Under the pieces are notes generated by a model. It made no database searches. It was not told the origin of the DNA and saw only the letters and a program-made list of their open reading frames with translations. From assembly GCA_937877565.1 (NCBI GenBank), contig CALFJB010000072.1:6946-70945 (forward strand): a stretch of 64,000 bases of DNA, given 5' to 3'. A program made the position numbers and the translations under genes. The DNA comes from an uncultured Selenomonadales bacterium (GTDB lineage Bacteria > Bacillota > Negativicutes > Selenomonadales > Selenomonadaceae). The stretch's first letter is position 1; every line of letters begins with the position of its first letter. Positions 34,103 through 42,988 of this stretch are shown one piece after another.

Positions 34103-34288
34103 ATGAACAATTCGGGTACTAAACCTATTCCGCCATTGACTCCGGAGCAAATTGCAGAAATTGAGGCACTTTCAAAAATGAGTTACGACGAAATAGATTT
34201 TAGCGATATTCCGCCAATTTCAAAGGAAGAATTGAAACGCTTTAAGCCTGCGCGACTTCGTAAGAAAAATTTAAAAGTTGCAAGTTAA
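34103..34288 (+). CDS. BrnA-like antitoxin, copy 2 (short form)
   Basis: 61 residues from ATG 34103, a clear paralogue of copy 1 (shared LSKMxxxEIDxSDIP and KPARLRKKNLKVA) with more acidic changes in the middle. It also lacks the DNA-binding domain. No good ribosome site is visible, so expression may rely on readthrough from copy 1. Followed by an intact family terminator. Confidence 0.72.
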   Translation: MNNSGTKPIPPLTPEQIAEIEALSKMSYDEIDFSDIPPISKEELKRFKPARLRKKNLKVAS

Positions 34289-34293
34289 AAAAT

Positions 34294-34328
34294 CGGGTTG
34301 CCGAAATTTGGCAGCCCGTTATTTTTTT
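34294..34328 (+). terminator. terminator, family copy 2
   Basis: Stem CGGGTTGCC/GGCAGCCCG around GAAATTT, T7 tail. Confidence 0.85.
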
Positions 34329-34361
34329 ACAAAAATTTTTCAAGATTTTTCAGAATTTTTC

Positions 34362-34389
34362 TTGACATAACCGTTTTTTTTTTTATAAT
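34362..34389 (+). promoter_or_regulatory. strong promoter of the zinc-ribbon protein gene
   Basis: TTGACA 34362-34367, 16-bp spacer, TATAAT 34384-34389; both boxes match the consensus fully. Confidence 0.8.
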
Positions 34390-34417
34390 GTTTCAAATTT
34401 TTTTGGCGGTGATATTT

Positions 34418-35599
34418 ATGCAAGAAAACAATGAACTTTTTCAGAGATTGCTTTATGTCGATTCTGAATTTATCAAGGCATATAATAAATTTATCAGTTT
34501 AAAGATACCAAATAATATTTCATCTATTGACGAGCTTAACAAATATAAGCAAGAACTTGACGAAGCGAGTTTGGCGATGAGCGACTTTCAAGATAGAGGC
34601 GACGAAATTTACAGACAGTATCTTAAATCTATAGATTATTCGTCTGATATTTTTTTAATCCCAAAAGATTTACCAAAGTTGGCTCGTAATCACATAGTTG
34701 GCATTATAAATTCGCTCATCGATAACCATAATAAATATATTCAAAAAAATTCAAATGATTTGCCGGAAAATATAATTTCATTATGGCGAGAAAAAATTTC
34801 AATTTTAAAATCTGCGCGAAAATATATTCAAGATAAAATTGACGAAAGTTACAAAAAAATGGCAGATGACGTAGATTACAAAGGTGATTTATATACAAAT
34901 GAAGATGAAATTGCTTTAATCAGAATTTTAAATAATACTGCGAGCGTTTCAAATGATGTTCCAGAAAATATTTCAAGTAATATTTTGAGCGGTTCAAGCA
35001 ATGTTTCAAATGAATTTAAATATTGTACGAAATGCGGCACAAAATTAAAATCTGATGCGATGTTTTGCAGTAATTGCGGAAATAAATTTTCTGAGATTAA
35101 TGGGAGCGACAATAAAATTTTGGAAATTAATAGTAAATCTTCAGTCAGTAATTCAAATGTTCATTTTCACGATGAATCTTTTCATATTCATTCAAATTCT
35201 AACTCAGATTTTTGTTGTCCAAATTGCGGCTCTGAAAATGTTCAAAGTTTGCCGATAATTTATCAAAGTGGCAGTAGTGGCACAAGCGCGGTAGTAGGTG
35301 CAACAAATTTTATTGCAGTTACTCAAGGAAATACGATGACTGACTTGGCAAGATCTGTAGCTCCGCCGACACAGAAAGAAGTTGATGACACTGCCTTAAA
35401 TTGGTTAGTTTTTATAGGAATAGGCAGTTTATTTTTCGGTCTCATTCCTGTAACCGCAATCTGTTTTGTGCTTGCAATTATTGCTTATTTTTCTTCTCAA
35501 AAAGCAAAAGAACATAATGAAAAGCAATTTCTTATTGAATATGAAAATTGGAAAAATTCTTATCTTTGTCACAGGTGCGGAACTATTTTTAGAAAATAA
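34418..35599 (+). CDS. zinc-ribbon protein with C-terminal membrane hairpin, function unknown
   Basis: 393 residues from ATG 34418. Residues about 1-190 are helical and hydrophilic. Two zinc ribbons follow, YCTKCGTKLKSDAMFCSNCG (near 207-226) and CCPNCGSENV (near 267-276). Two hydrophobic segments (near 330-365) come next, and the C-terminus has CHRCG that may complete the second ribbon. It is lower in G+C and uses more ATA/TTA codons than neighbours, and it sits among duplicated antitoxin genes. This suggests an accessory gene inserted between antitoxin copies 2 and 3. Confidence 0.75.
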   Translation: MQENNELFQRLLYVDSEFIKAYNKFISLKIPNNISSIDELNKYKQELDEASLAMSDFQDRGDEIYRQYLKSIDYSSDIFLIPKDLPKLARNHIVGIINSLIDNHNKYIQKNSNDLPENIISLWREKISILKSARKYIQDKIDESYKKMADDVDYKGDLYTNEDEIALIRILNNTASVSNDVPENISSNILSGSSNVSNEFKYCTKCGTKLKSDAMFCSNCGNKFSEINGSDNKILEINSKSSVSNSNVHFHDESFHIHSNSNSDFCCPNCGSENVQSLPIIYQSGSSGTSAVVGATNFIAVTQGNTMTDLARSVAPPTQKEVDDTALNWLVFIGIGSLFFGLIPVTAICFVLAIIAYFSSQKAKEHNEKQFLIEYENWKNSYLCHRCGTIFRK

Positions 35600-35605
35600 A
35601 AAAAT

Positions 35606-35770
35606 TCTTCAGCTAATGTATATGATGACGAGCGCGTTGATGTGGCTTTTCAACGGATGCCTGATGAAGAAATTGATTTAAGTGATATTCCTGAAATTAC
35701 ACACGAAGAATTTAAAACAAAGTTTAAGCCTTCAAGACTTCGCAAGAAAAATTTGAAAGTTGCAAGCTAA
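35606..35770 (+). pseudogene. BrnA-like antitoxin, copy 3 (5'-truncated remnant)
   Basis: The frame ending at 35770 reads RMPDEEIDLSDIPEITHEEF and ends SRLRKKNLKVAS, clearly the C-terminal two thirds of the same antitoxin. Upstream of RMPDEE the sequence (VYDDERVDVAF) no longer matches. ATG 35657 could give 37 residues but no ribosome site precedes it. Followed by terminator copy 3. Confidence 0.75.
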
Positions 35771-35775
35771 AAAAG

Positions 35776-35810
35776 CGGGTTGCCAAAATTTGGCAGCCCG
35801 TTATTTTTTT
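35776..35810 (+). terminator. terminator, family copy 3
   Basis: Stem CGGGTTGCC/GGCAGCCCG around AAAATTT, T7 tail. Confidence 0.85.
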
Positions 35811-35823
35811 GTGTTAAAAATTT

Positions 35824-36072
35824 TTATACAGTTTTTAGCGCGTTTTGAATCTTAATCGTAGCGTTTTTTATTTTTAAAATTTATACAGTCTTTGGCGCGT
35901 TCTGAATCCTGCAAAGGCGACAAATCGGAGCGTTTGCTTTGCGAATTTTTATTTGCAGAAATTTATACAGTTTTTGGTGCGTTTTGAATCCTGCAAAGGC
36001 GACAAATAGGAGCGTTTGCTCTGTGAATTTTTATTTGCAGAAATTTATACAGTCTTTGGCGCGTTCTGAATC
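35824..36072 (-). repeat. tandem copies of the aldo/keto reductase gene tail
   Basis: TTATACAGT-C/TTTGGCGCGTT-TGAATC begins at 35824, 35881, 35963 and 36045; the last is the true end of the reductase gene (its IQNAPKTV-stop codons). The upstream three are non-coding copies spaced 57, 82 and 82 bp. Between them lies CCTGCAAAGGCGACAAATxGGAGCGTTTGCTyTG, repeated twice. No ORF, promoter or terminator is clear in the gap 35811-36044. Confidence 0.8.
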
Positions 36073-37085
36073 CAGACTTGTGAATTTTTATTGGCAGTAG
36101 GTTTATTCTGCGCCATAACGCCAACTAATTTATGCGGCGTGTAAAGTTCTTCCAAATAATTTATATCTTCGGCAGAAAGTTTTAAATCTGTAGATTTTGC
36201 CGCGCCGTCGATATGATGAAATTTCGTTGCGCCAACTACAGGCGATTCAACTTTTGTTAAAAGCCACGCCAAAGAAATTTCCGTCATTGAAACAGAATAT
36301 TTTTCGGCAAGTTCAATTACCCGCTCAATAATTTTTGCGTCAACTTCAGCCGTTGCATCGTATTTACCTTTTGCGTAAGAATCTTCTTGCAGACGTTTTG
36401 AAGTTTCGCCGGGCTTTTTGGAAAGTCTGCCGCTTGCAAGCGCACTGTATGGCGTCATTGCAATATTTTCTTCAGCGCAAAACGCCGCCATTTCCCGTTC
36501 TTCCTCACGGAAAAGCAAATTGTAATGATTCTGCACTGAAATAAATTTGGCAAAATTATTTTTTTCGGCAAGTGCGTTCGCCTTCGCAAGCTGATAAGCA
36601 TAACAATTCGCAATTCCAATGTAACGCACTTTGCCCGCTTTTACCGCGTCGTTTAATCCTTCCAAAATATCAAAAATCGGCGTCTGATAATCCCACATAT
36701 GATAAATATACAAGTCAACATAATCTGCGCCCAAATTTTTCAAACTTTGACTAAGTGAATTTGTAACGTGTTGGCGACCGCTGATTTTATTTTCAATTTC
36801 TTCAGGTGTACGCGGTACAAATTTTGTAGCAATGAAAACTTCATCGCGTTTTGCAAAGTCTCTTAAAGCGCGTCCTACAAATTGTTCGCTACTGCCTTGC
36901 TGATACACAATCGCAGTATCAAAAAAATTTATTCCCATTTCAAGTGCGTGTTTGATAATGGCGCGGGAATCGTCTTCGCCGAGTGTCCAACTGTGTTGAC
37001 CTGTAGCCGCGTTGCCGAATCCCATACAGCCCAAACAAATTCTTGAAACGTTCAAATCTGAATTACCAAGTTTAACGTATTTCAT
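36045..37085 (-). CDS. aldo/keto reductase
   Basis: 346 residues from ATG 37085 (AAGGAG 9 nt upstream, inside the preceding gene). (beta/alpha)8 NADPH-dependent reductase: GCMGFGNA, the catalytic Asp in NFFDTAIVY, the Lys in FIATKF, YVDLYIYHMWD (His) and the NADPH-binding end SPVVGATKFHHIDGA. It reduces aldehydes or ketones. Last gene of the reverse redox operon; its 3' end has been copied downstream. Confidence 0.92.
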   Translation of the reverse strand: MKYVKLGNSDLNVSRICLGCMGFGNAATGQHSWTLGEDDSRAIIKHALEMGINFFDTAIVYQQGSSEQFVGRALRDFAKRDEVFIATKFVPRTPEEIENKISGRQHVTNSLSQSLKNLGADYVDLYIYHMWDYQTPIFDILEGLNDAVKAGKVRYIGIANCYAYQLAKANALAEKNNFAKFISVQNHYNLLFREEEREMAAFCAEENIAMTPYSALASGRLSKKPGETSKRLQEDSYAKGKYDATAEVDAKIIERVIELAEKYSVSMTEISLAWLLTKVESPVVGATKFHHIDGAAKSTDLKLSAEDINYLEELYTPHKLVGVMAQNKPTANKNSQVWIQNAPKTV

Positions 37086-37818
37086 TTTGTACAACTCCTT
37101 TTTTGGTTAAAACAATATTCGCCGGAAGATATTCAATAATTTTTTCGGCTTGAATCATTGACTTTGTTGAGCGCAAAAATTTTTTATATTCAGCTGAATT
37201 GTTGTAATTTTTCTGCGCCGTTTCGTCTTTGAAAATTTCCATCGTGTGAAAAATATTTGGATTGGCTTGCTCCGCCGTTACGAACATTCCCAAAACTTCA
37301 GGATTTTCTTTGACTGCCCGCAAATATTCCGCCGAAATAATTTCTTGAAATTTCGCCACTTCCGACGCTTTAATTTCGTAGCGGTGAGTTGTAACAGTTT
37401 TTCCAACGCCGTCAATTTTTTGCTCCAAAACTATTCCATTAACCGGCAAAAGTTTCAAGCCTTTCAAAAATTGAAAACGTTCTGCGCGATACGTTTGAAA
37501 AGCCGCGCTTGTGCTGTGTATTCTGTACGCCTCGTCACTTTCGTAAATTTCCAACAACCTCATCAAGTCGGGATTATCTTTTTCAATGACGCCGTAAAGT
37601 GCATAAGTGCCGGATTCTTTGGCAACAGTTGACGGTAAAACTCTTGCACCAATTTCGCCGATTTTTCCCAAATTGCCGGGCGTCGATTCAACAACTGCCC
37701 ATTGAACGCGCGGAAAATTGCCTTCAGGTGTACGAATTGGATTTGCATTTGCAGTTGAAAAAGTAACCGATAAAAGCCCGCTTAAAATTAACGCGGATAA
37801 TTTTTTTGTTATTTGCAT
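37072..37818 (-). CDS. exported protein with two antibiotic-biosynthesis-monooxygenase (ABM) domains
   Basis: 248 residues. Signal peptide (LSALILSGLLSVTFSTANA), then two ferredoxin-fold ABM-like repeats. The first (about 40-125) has GTYALYGVIEKDNPD and YRAERFQFL, the second (about 140-235) FVTAEQANPNIFHTMEIFKDETA. Small quinol monooxygenases of this type act on quinones or reactive aromatics. It overlaps the aldo/keto reductase start by 14 bp. Secretion suggests action in the periplasm. Confidence 0.82.
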   Translation of the reverse strand: MQITKKLSALILSGLLSVTFSTANANPIRTPEGNFPRVQWAVVESTPGNLGKIGEIGARVLPSTVAKESGTYALYGVIEKDNPDLMRLLEIYESDEAYRIHSTSAAFQTYRAERFQFLKGLKLLPVNGIVLEQKIDGVGKTVTTHRYEIKASEVAKFQEIISAEYLRAVKENPEVLGMFVTAEQANPNIFHTMEIFKDETAQKNYNNSAEYKKFLRSTKSMIQAEKIIEYLPANIVLTKKGVVQNEIR

Positions 37819-37894
37819 AAAAAACTCTCCAATTTAAAATAAAGCCCGTCACAAAAATTTTTGCGGCGAGCCTGTCTGTAGTTTACAGCAATTT

Positions 37895-38095
37895 TTACTT
37901 TTTGTTTTCTTCAAGGAATTTGGTTAAAGTTTTTCCGCCAACGCCCCAATTATCAAGGTCGTTTTCTTTAACGAGGACGTAGAAAAATTTTTCGTCAACG
38001 CCCAAAATTTCGCTTGCAGTTTTGGTAAGTCCTGCAATAAGTTTTTCTTTTTGCTCCTGATTAGGATGAACCGCGTCGATTGAAATAATTGGCAT
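37895..38095 (-). CDS. 4-oxalocrotonate tautomerase family protein
   Basis: 66 residues. Pro2 (MPIISIDAV), the catalytic base of this family, is present, with NQEQKEKLIAGLTKTASEILG and YVLVKENDLDNWGVGG following. It tautomerises small unsaturated ketoacids. GGAGG before the ATG. The 76-bp gap to the next gene holds no clear terminator. Confidence 0.9.
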   Translation of the reverse strand: MPIISIDAVHPNQEQKEKLIAGLTKTASEILGVDEKFFYVLVKENDLDNWGVGGKTLTKFLEENKK

Positions 38096-38107
38096 AAAAT
38101 TTCCTCC

Positions 38108-38782
38108 TTAAGCTAAAATTTTTATAACAGCGTCGCCGACACTTGCCGCGCTTGCCGGATTCTGCCCCGTTACAAGTCGCCCGTCAACAACGACATTATC
38201 GCTCCAATTTGCGGCGGCGTGATGAGTTGCGCCGTGTTCGTTGAGTTTATCTGCCAACAAAAACGGTACAATTTTTGTGCCTTGTACTTCGTCTTCTTCG
38301 GCGTTTGTAAAGCCCGTAACATTTTTTCCGGCAACAAGATAGCTTCCGTCACTAAGTTTGACATTTACGAGAGCCGCCGGACCGTGACAAACTGCCGAGA
38401 CAACGCCGCCATTTTCGTAAATTTCACGTGTAACCTTGTCAACTGCCGCGCTGTCAGGAAAATCCCACATTACGCCGTGACCGCCCGCGAAAAATATTGC
38501 CGCGTATTCTTTGGCGTTGACTTCATCAAGTTTAAGCGTGTGTTCATATTTTTTTTGGAAGTCTGCACTGTCCCAAAATTTTTTGTTAATCGCGTCTGTA
38601 AAATCTAAGCTGTCCTTGTCAATGGGCGGCTTGCCGCCTTTAATTGACGCCAAAACAGTTTCGTAACCTGCCGCCTCAAACTTCGCCATTGGATGAGTAA
38701 GCTCGCTAAGCCAAAAACCGGTAGGAATACCCGTCGCGCCCTTTACATTGTTGCTTGTTACAACGCACAAAATTTTTTTCAT
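38108..38782 (-). CDS. DJ-1/PfpI-family protein (HchA-like glyoxalase/chaperone type)
   Basis: 224 residues. The nucleophile elbow is AVCHGPAALV (Cys), with the upstream FFAGGHGVMWDFPDS loop carrying Gly-Gly-His-Gly. The family includes glyoxalase III and stress-protein deglycases. In this operon a role in removing reactive carbonyls is likely. Confidence 0.9.
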   Translation of the reverse strand: MKKILCVVTSNNVKGATGIPTGFWLSELTHPMAKFEAAGYETVLASIKGGKPPIDKDSLDFTDAINKKFWDSADFQKKYEHTLKLDEVNAKEYAAIFFAGGHGVMWDFPDSAAVDKVTREIYENGGVVSAVCHGPAALVNVKLSDGSYLVAGKNVTGFTNAEEDEVQGTKIVPFLLADKLNEHGATHHAAANWSDNVVVDGRLVTGQNPASAASVGDAVIKILA

Positions 38783-38791
38783 AAAACCACC

Positions 38792-39559
38792 TCAAATAAT
38801 TTTTTTGATACGCGGATTGTGATATTGCCCGCGCCCTTCAGTTTGATTATTAAAATTAATTGCATTTTTGGGGCAAACGTGCAGACAGCCGAGACACAAC
38901 GCGCATTTTTCCTGCGTCCACACGGGCTTTTTGTTTTGAATTTCAATAACTTTAAGCGGGCATTGACGCGCACATTTGCCGCAACCTACGCAATTTTCAT
39001 TGACTGTAAAATTTTTTGTGTAACGCAGATTTTCATACATTGCATAGCGTTTTTCGGCTTCTTCGTCAGAAATGCTTGCAGGAATTTGAATTTTTTCTTG
39101 ACGTGAAATTTTTTCGATAATTTCTTTTAAAGCAGGTTCAACTTTACTTTCAGCCTCCTGCAGATATTTTTTGTCAGTTAAATCAAAAAACGGCGTCCAA
39201 TTATCAACCATAAAAATTACAAATTCTGCGTCGAGTTTCAAGCTGAAATTTTGCAAAGTTTTTTCTGCAATAGTGGGAAAATTGCCCGCGCCGCCGCCGC
39301 AAGTTGCAACAAAATAGCTGTAGTGATTTTCGCCTTCGACGTTGATTTTAATTTGTTCAAAAAATTCTTTGACGATTGAGGGAAAACCGCCAAAATAAGT
39401 TGGCATTACCATGCCGAAATTTTCATTTTCTGCCAAAGTAAAATTTTTTTCGCCGTTCGCCACAGCTTGACGCACTGAAATAACTTTGTCATTCGTGGCG
39501 GCGGCTATTTGTTCTGCAACAAATTGACTGTTACCGGTTGAAGAAAAATAAATAATCAT
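38792..39559 (-). CDS. EFR1-type ferredoxin: flavodoxin domain plus two [4Fe-4S] clusters
   Basis: 255 residues. Flavodoxin-like N-terminus with the FMN loop YFSSTGNSQFVAEQIA and MPTYFGGFPSI, then two ferredoxin motifs CVGCGKCARQCP and CALCLGCLHVCP in the last 70 residues. It transfers electrons between low-potential donors and flavin partners. Fits a reductase operon in an anaerobe. Confidence 0.92.
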   Translation of the reverse strand: MIIYFSSTGNSQFVAEQIAAATNDKVISVRQAVANGEKNFTLAENENFGMVMPTYFGGFPSIVKEFFEQIKINVEGENHYSYFVATCGGGAGNFPTIAEKTLQNFSLKLDAEFVIFMVDNWTPFFDLTDKKYLQEAESKVEPALKEIIEKISRQEKIQIPASISDEEAEKRYAMYENLRYTKNFTVNENCVGCGKCARQCPLKVIEIQNKKPVWTQEKCALCLGCLHVCPKNAINFNNQTEGRGQYHNPRIKKII

Positions 39560-39580
39560 CGTTAAGCTCTCCTAAATTTT

Positions 39581-40327
39581 TTATGCACAAGTACCGCCGT
39601 CAACCGCGTAATCTGCGCCCGTTACAAAACTTGATTCTTCTGACGCCAAAAATGCAATTACAGCCGCGACTTCTTCAGATTCGCCAAAACGTCCGAGCGG
39701 TACAATTTTTTTAACCGTTTCGATATGTTTTTTAGATTCTTCTTCAGATAAGCTTGTTTTATCGTAAATTGGCGTCCAAATTGGACCCACTGAAACCGAA
39801 TTGACGCGCACGCCGTCCGCCGCCAATTCTTTTGCCCAAGCGCGAGTTAAAGCTACCAACGCCGCCTTACTTGCAGAATAAACAGACATATTCGGCATTG
39901 GTTTTGAGGCGTTTGCCGAGCCAATATTTATAATCGTGCCTTTCGATTCTTTCAGCATTGGTAAAAATTCCTGCGAAAGTTCGACAACCGCTTTAACATT
40001 CGTTGCAAAAGTTTTATCAACTTCAGCCATTGAAATTTTTCCCAGCGGCGCAACAGGGGCAACACCGGCATTATTTATCAGCGCGTCAAGCCGCCCGAAT
40101 TTTTCCTTGACGACGTTCAAAATTTTTTTAATATCTGCCGTTTGGTTAATGTCAGCGACTTCATAGGAAATATTTTCGTGTTGCGCGGCAGATTCTTTCA
40201 AAGTTTTTTCGGTACGCCCGATAATTAAAACTTTTGCGCCTTCTTCGGCAAGACGTTTCGCCGCAATAGCCCCAATTCCGGAACCTGCGCCCGTTATCAA
40301 AATAATTTTATCTTTCAATCCGCGCAT
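39581..40327 (-). CDS. short-chain dehydrogenase/reductase
   Basis: 248 residues, classical SDR: cofactor loop TGAGSGIGAIAA, NNAGVAP, catalytic Ser in INIGSAN, YSASKAALV (Tyr and Lys) and the C-terminal GADYAVDGG. FabG-like but in a detoxification context; substrate unknown. Overlaps the preceding gene by 13 bp. Confidence 0.94.
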   Translation of the reverse strand: MRGLKDKIILITGAGSGIGAIAAKRLAEEGAKVLIIGRTEKTLKESAAQHENISYEVADINQTADIKKILNVVKEKFGRLDALINNAGVAPVAPLGKISMAEVDKTFATNVKAVVELSQEFLPMLKESKGTIINIGSANASKPMPNMSVYSASKAALVALTRAWAKELAADGVRVNSVSVGPIWTPIYDKTSLSEEESKKHIETVKKIVPLGRFGESEEVAAVIAFLASEESSFVTGADYAVDGGTCA

Positions 40328-40884
40328 AAATTTTTCAACTCCTCTGCAAGTTTTTCGGCGTGGCGAATTGCTTTTTCTTTCATTGCCTGAAGTTTGGCGT
40401 CGTCGTGGCGGCTTGCGTAGGAAAGTCCGCCACTGTAAATTATATCTTTCAATTCCATATTACAAGACACCACAAAATTTTTAAACGGCGGATAAAACGC
40501 CTCAATGGGATAATTTTGTTTGCCGCCCTCTTGATACATTTCTTCCGGCGCACCTGACGTAAACGAAATTATAACTTTTTTGCCGACTAACGCCTTGCCT
40601 TTGGAGCCGTGCGAAAATCCGTGTAAAAAAACATCTTCCTGATATTTATGCAAAATCGACGGCATCGAATACCAGAAAAACGGAAATTGAAAAACTATCA
40701 CGTCCGCTTTAACAAGTCGTGCTTGTTCTTTTTCCACGTCAATTTTGTATTCAGGATATTCTTTATCCAAGAAAAGATATTCTGCCTGCGGTAAAAGCTC
40801 TTGCAACTTGTTCAAAATAATTTTGTTCGCAAACGAATTATTTTCCAAGTCAGTGTGTCCAGAAATTACCAAAACATTCTTCAT
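40315..40884 (-). CDS. NAD(P)H:quinone oxidoreductase, flavodoxin-like (MdaB/KefF type)
   Basis: 189 residues. N-terminal ISGHTDLENNSFANKI binds flavin phosphate; ADVIVFQFPFFWYSMPSILHKYQEDVFLHGFSHG is the signature of the NQO2/MdaB group. It gives two-electron reduction of quinones. Confidence 0.92.
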   Translation of the reverse strand: MKNVLVISGHTDLENNSFANKIILNKLQELLPQAEYLFLDKEYPEYKIDVEKEQARLVKADVIVFQFPFFWYSMPSILHKYQEDVFLHGFSHGSKGKALVGKKVIISFTSGAPEEMYQEGGKQNYPIEAFYPPFKNFVVSCNMELKDIIYSGGLSYASRHDDAKLQAMKEKAIRHAEKLAEELKNLCAD

Positions 40885-40915
40885 AAAAATTTCCTCTTAA
40901 AATTTTCATCTGAAA

Positions 40916-41929
40916 TTATTTTTTTCTGTCCCAATCTTTCATAGTACCGCCCATCATTTCGACATGTCCGCGAAAACCTGCAACGGGAATTTTATTTAAC
41001 GTAGAATCCAATTCTGAAAATTCTTCGTCAGAAAGATTTACATTCCACGCGCCGAGATTTTCTAAAATTCGCCCTTGATTTTTGGAGCCGGGAATTGGAA
41101 CAACATTTTTATATTTTTTCAGCATCCACGCCAACGAAATTTGCGCGGGCGTTGCATTTTTTTCGGCGGCAAATTTTTTTATCAAGTCCAAAATTGGTTG
41201 ATTCGCCTCAATATTTTCCCGCTTTAATTGCGGTACAAATTTTCTTACGTCGTCGCTGTGAGAAAAATCTGTTTGAGTCGTAACTTTGCCCGACAAAAAG
41301 CCGCTTGCAATAGGCGAAAACGGCACGACGCCAATATTATTTTCAAGGCAGTAAGGAATAACTTCCTCTTCAATGCTGCGCTCAATCATCGAATAAATAT
41401 TTTGCACGGCGGCAAGCGGCGCAATTTCATTAGCTTTTTTAATCGTGTCAACTGAAACTTGCGAAAGTCCCCAACCGCGAATAATCCCCGCGTCAATAAT
41501 TTTGCCCATAGCCTCCGCGATTTTTTCAACTGGAATTTCAGGATTGACTCTGTGCAAATAGTACAAGTCAACATAATCTGTTTGCAAATTTTTCAGCGAA
41601 TTTTCCAAGTGAGATTTAATCACGTCAACAATATTTTTTCCGGCAATTTCATCAACCGCAAGCATAAATTTTGTAGCCAAAACAATTTTTTGACGAAAAT
41701 TTTTTACAGCTTTACCGAGAATTTTTTCATTGTGTCCTTTGCTTTCAGGTGATCTATTCGGCGCGTAACCTTCCGCTGTATCAAAAAATGTGCACCCGAA
41801 CTCATACGCCTTTTGAATTGCCTCAATGCTGTAACTTTCTTCAGGAATATCGCCGTAGCCGTGAGAAAATCCCATACAGCCCATACCTATTGGCGAAACT
41901 TCCAAATTTCTCAAAAATCTTTTTTCCAT
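40916..41929 (-). CDS. aldo/keto reductase
   Basis: 337 residues. GMGCMGFSHGYG, CTFFDTAEGY (Asp, Tyr), VLATKF (Lys), DLYYLHRVNP (His) and VVPIPGSKNQGRILEN (NADPH site) are intact. Paralogue of the reductase at 36045, but of a different subgroup. Preceded closely by the amidohydrolase gene. Confidence 0.93.
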   Translation of the reverse strand: MEKRFLRNLEVSPIGMGCMGFSHGYGDIPEESYSIEAIQKAYEFGCTFFDTAEGYAPNRSPESKGHNEKILGKAVKNFRQKIVLATKFMLAVDEIAGKNIVDVIKSHLENSLKNLQTDYVDLYYLHRVNPEIPVEKIAEAMGKIIDAGIIRGWGLSQVSVDTIKKANEIAPLAAVQNIYSMIERSIEEEVIPYCLENNIGVVPFSPIASGFLSGKVTTQTDFSHSDDVRKFVPQLKRENIEANQPILDLIKKFAAEKNATPAQISLAWMLKKYKNVVPIPGSKNQGRILENLGAWNVNLSDEEFSELDSTLNKIPVAGFRGHVEMMGGTMKDWDRKK

Positions 41930-41935
41930 TTAAAA

Positions 41936-42979
41936 TCACGCCTCCATTAAAATTTTTGCATTTTCTGTATAAATTTTTTCAAGCCAATTTCTGTTTGCCA
42001 ATTCAGAATCCAACGCCTGTTTTTTCTTCAGCAAAATTGGCGTAAGCACGTACGGAAAATCTGAACCGTAAATTAAATGTTGTACGTCCGTGATTTTTAA
42101 TAAAATGTCCATTTCTTCCGGCATCGGATCGCCCGCCAAATCGAAATACAAATTTTTCAAGCCCGCCGAAATATCCGCAGGCGGCATTAAATTCATTGAC
42201 GCCAACATTTGGAACATTGCGCCCGCCCGTTGTTTCATATACGGCAAAAATGAGCCGCAGTGCGGCACGACCAATTTTATGTTTGAAAATTTTTCAAGTG
42301 TTCCGTTCGCCAAAAGATTTAAAATCGCCCGCGTTGTGTCCGCAGGATATTCAAACAACGCCATTACTTTGCCGGTTACAACTTTTTCACGCGGCAATTT
42401 TCGCGCAGGACTCGGATGCAATATTACAAGCGAGTTTCTTTTGTCCAGTTCCTCAAAAATTGGATTTAAAATTTCATCGCCCAAATAAACGCCGTCAGAA
42501 TTACTTGCAACTTTCACGCCCAACGCGCCCAATTTTTCTGTAGCATATTTTATTTCGGCGATTGAGCCTTCAACGCTGGGCATTGGCAAGACTGCCACGA
42601 ATCCGAATTTGTCAGGATATTTCTTGCAAAGCGCGGCTAAGTCTTCGTTAATTTCCCGTGCAACTTCGATTGAAATTTTTTCATTTTCCGCGCCGTTGTA
42701 AATGTGCGGTGTTGGCATTGATAAAACTGAAAAATCTATTCCCGCGTCCGCCATAAATTTTAAATGATTTTCAACCGACCATTTCGGCAACGGAAAACCT
42801 TCTTCTGCGGGTGCGTCGATTTTCAATTTCTTCAAGCCCTCAAGGTATGAAGGTAACATTGCATGCGCGTGAAAATCTATTTTTTTTGAAAAAGTTTTCG
42901 CCTCAACCATTTTCAAATCTCCCAAAAACATTGACATTGCCGCCACTGCCGACAATTTTAAAAATTCACGTCTGTTCAT
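41936..42979 (-). CDS. Tat-exported amidohydrolase (ACMSD-like)
   Basis: 347 residues. Twin-arginine signal NRREFLKLSAVAAMSMF, then the amidohydrolase barrel: metal motif KIDFHAHAML, later VILHPSP, LVVPHCGSFLPY, and the metal-binding Asp in LIYGSDFPYV. This is the 2-amino-3-carboxymuconate-semialdehyde decarboxylase-like subgroup. Tat export implies a folded, metal-loaded enzyme in the periplasm. Second gene of the TetR-headed operon. Confidence 0.88.
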   Translation of the reverse strand: MNRREFLKLSAVAAMSMFLGDLKMVEAKTFSKKIDFHAHAMLPSYLEGLKKLKIDAPAEEGFPLPKWSVENHLKFMADAGIDFSVLSMPTPHIYNGAENEKISIEVAREINEDLAALCKKYPDKFGFVAVLPMPSVEGSIAEIKYATEKLGALGVKVASNSDGVYLGDEILNPIFEELDKRNSLVILHPSPARKLPREKVVTGKVMALFEYPADTTRAILNLLANGTLEKFSNIKLVVPHCGSFLPYMKQRAGAMFQMLASMNLMPPADISAGLKNLYFDLAGDPMPEEMDILLKITDVQHLIYGSDFPYVLTPILLKKKQALDSELANRNWLEKIYTENAKILMEA

Positions 42980-42988
42980 TTCCTCAAC

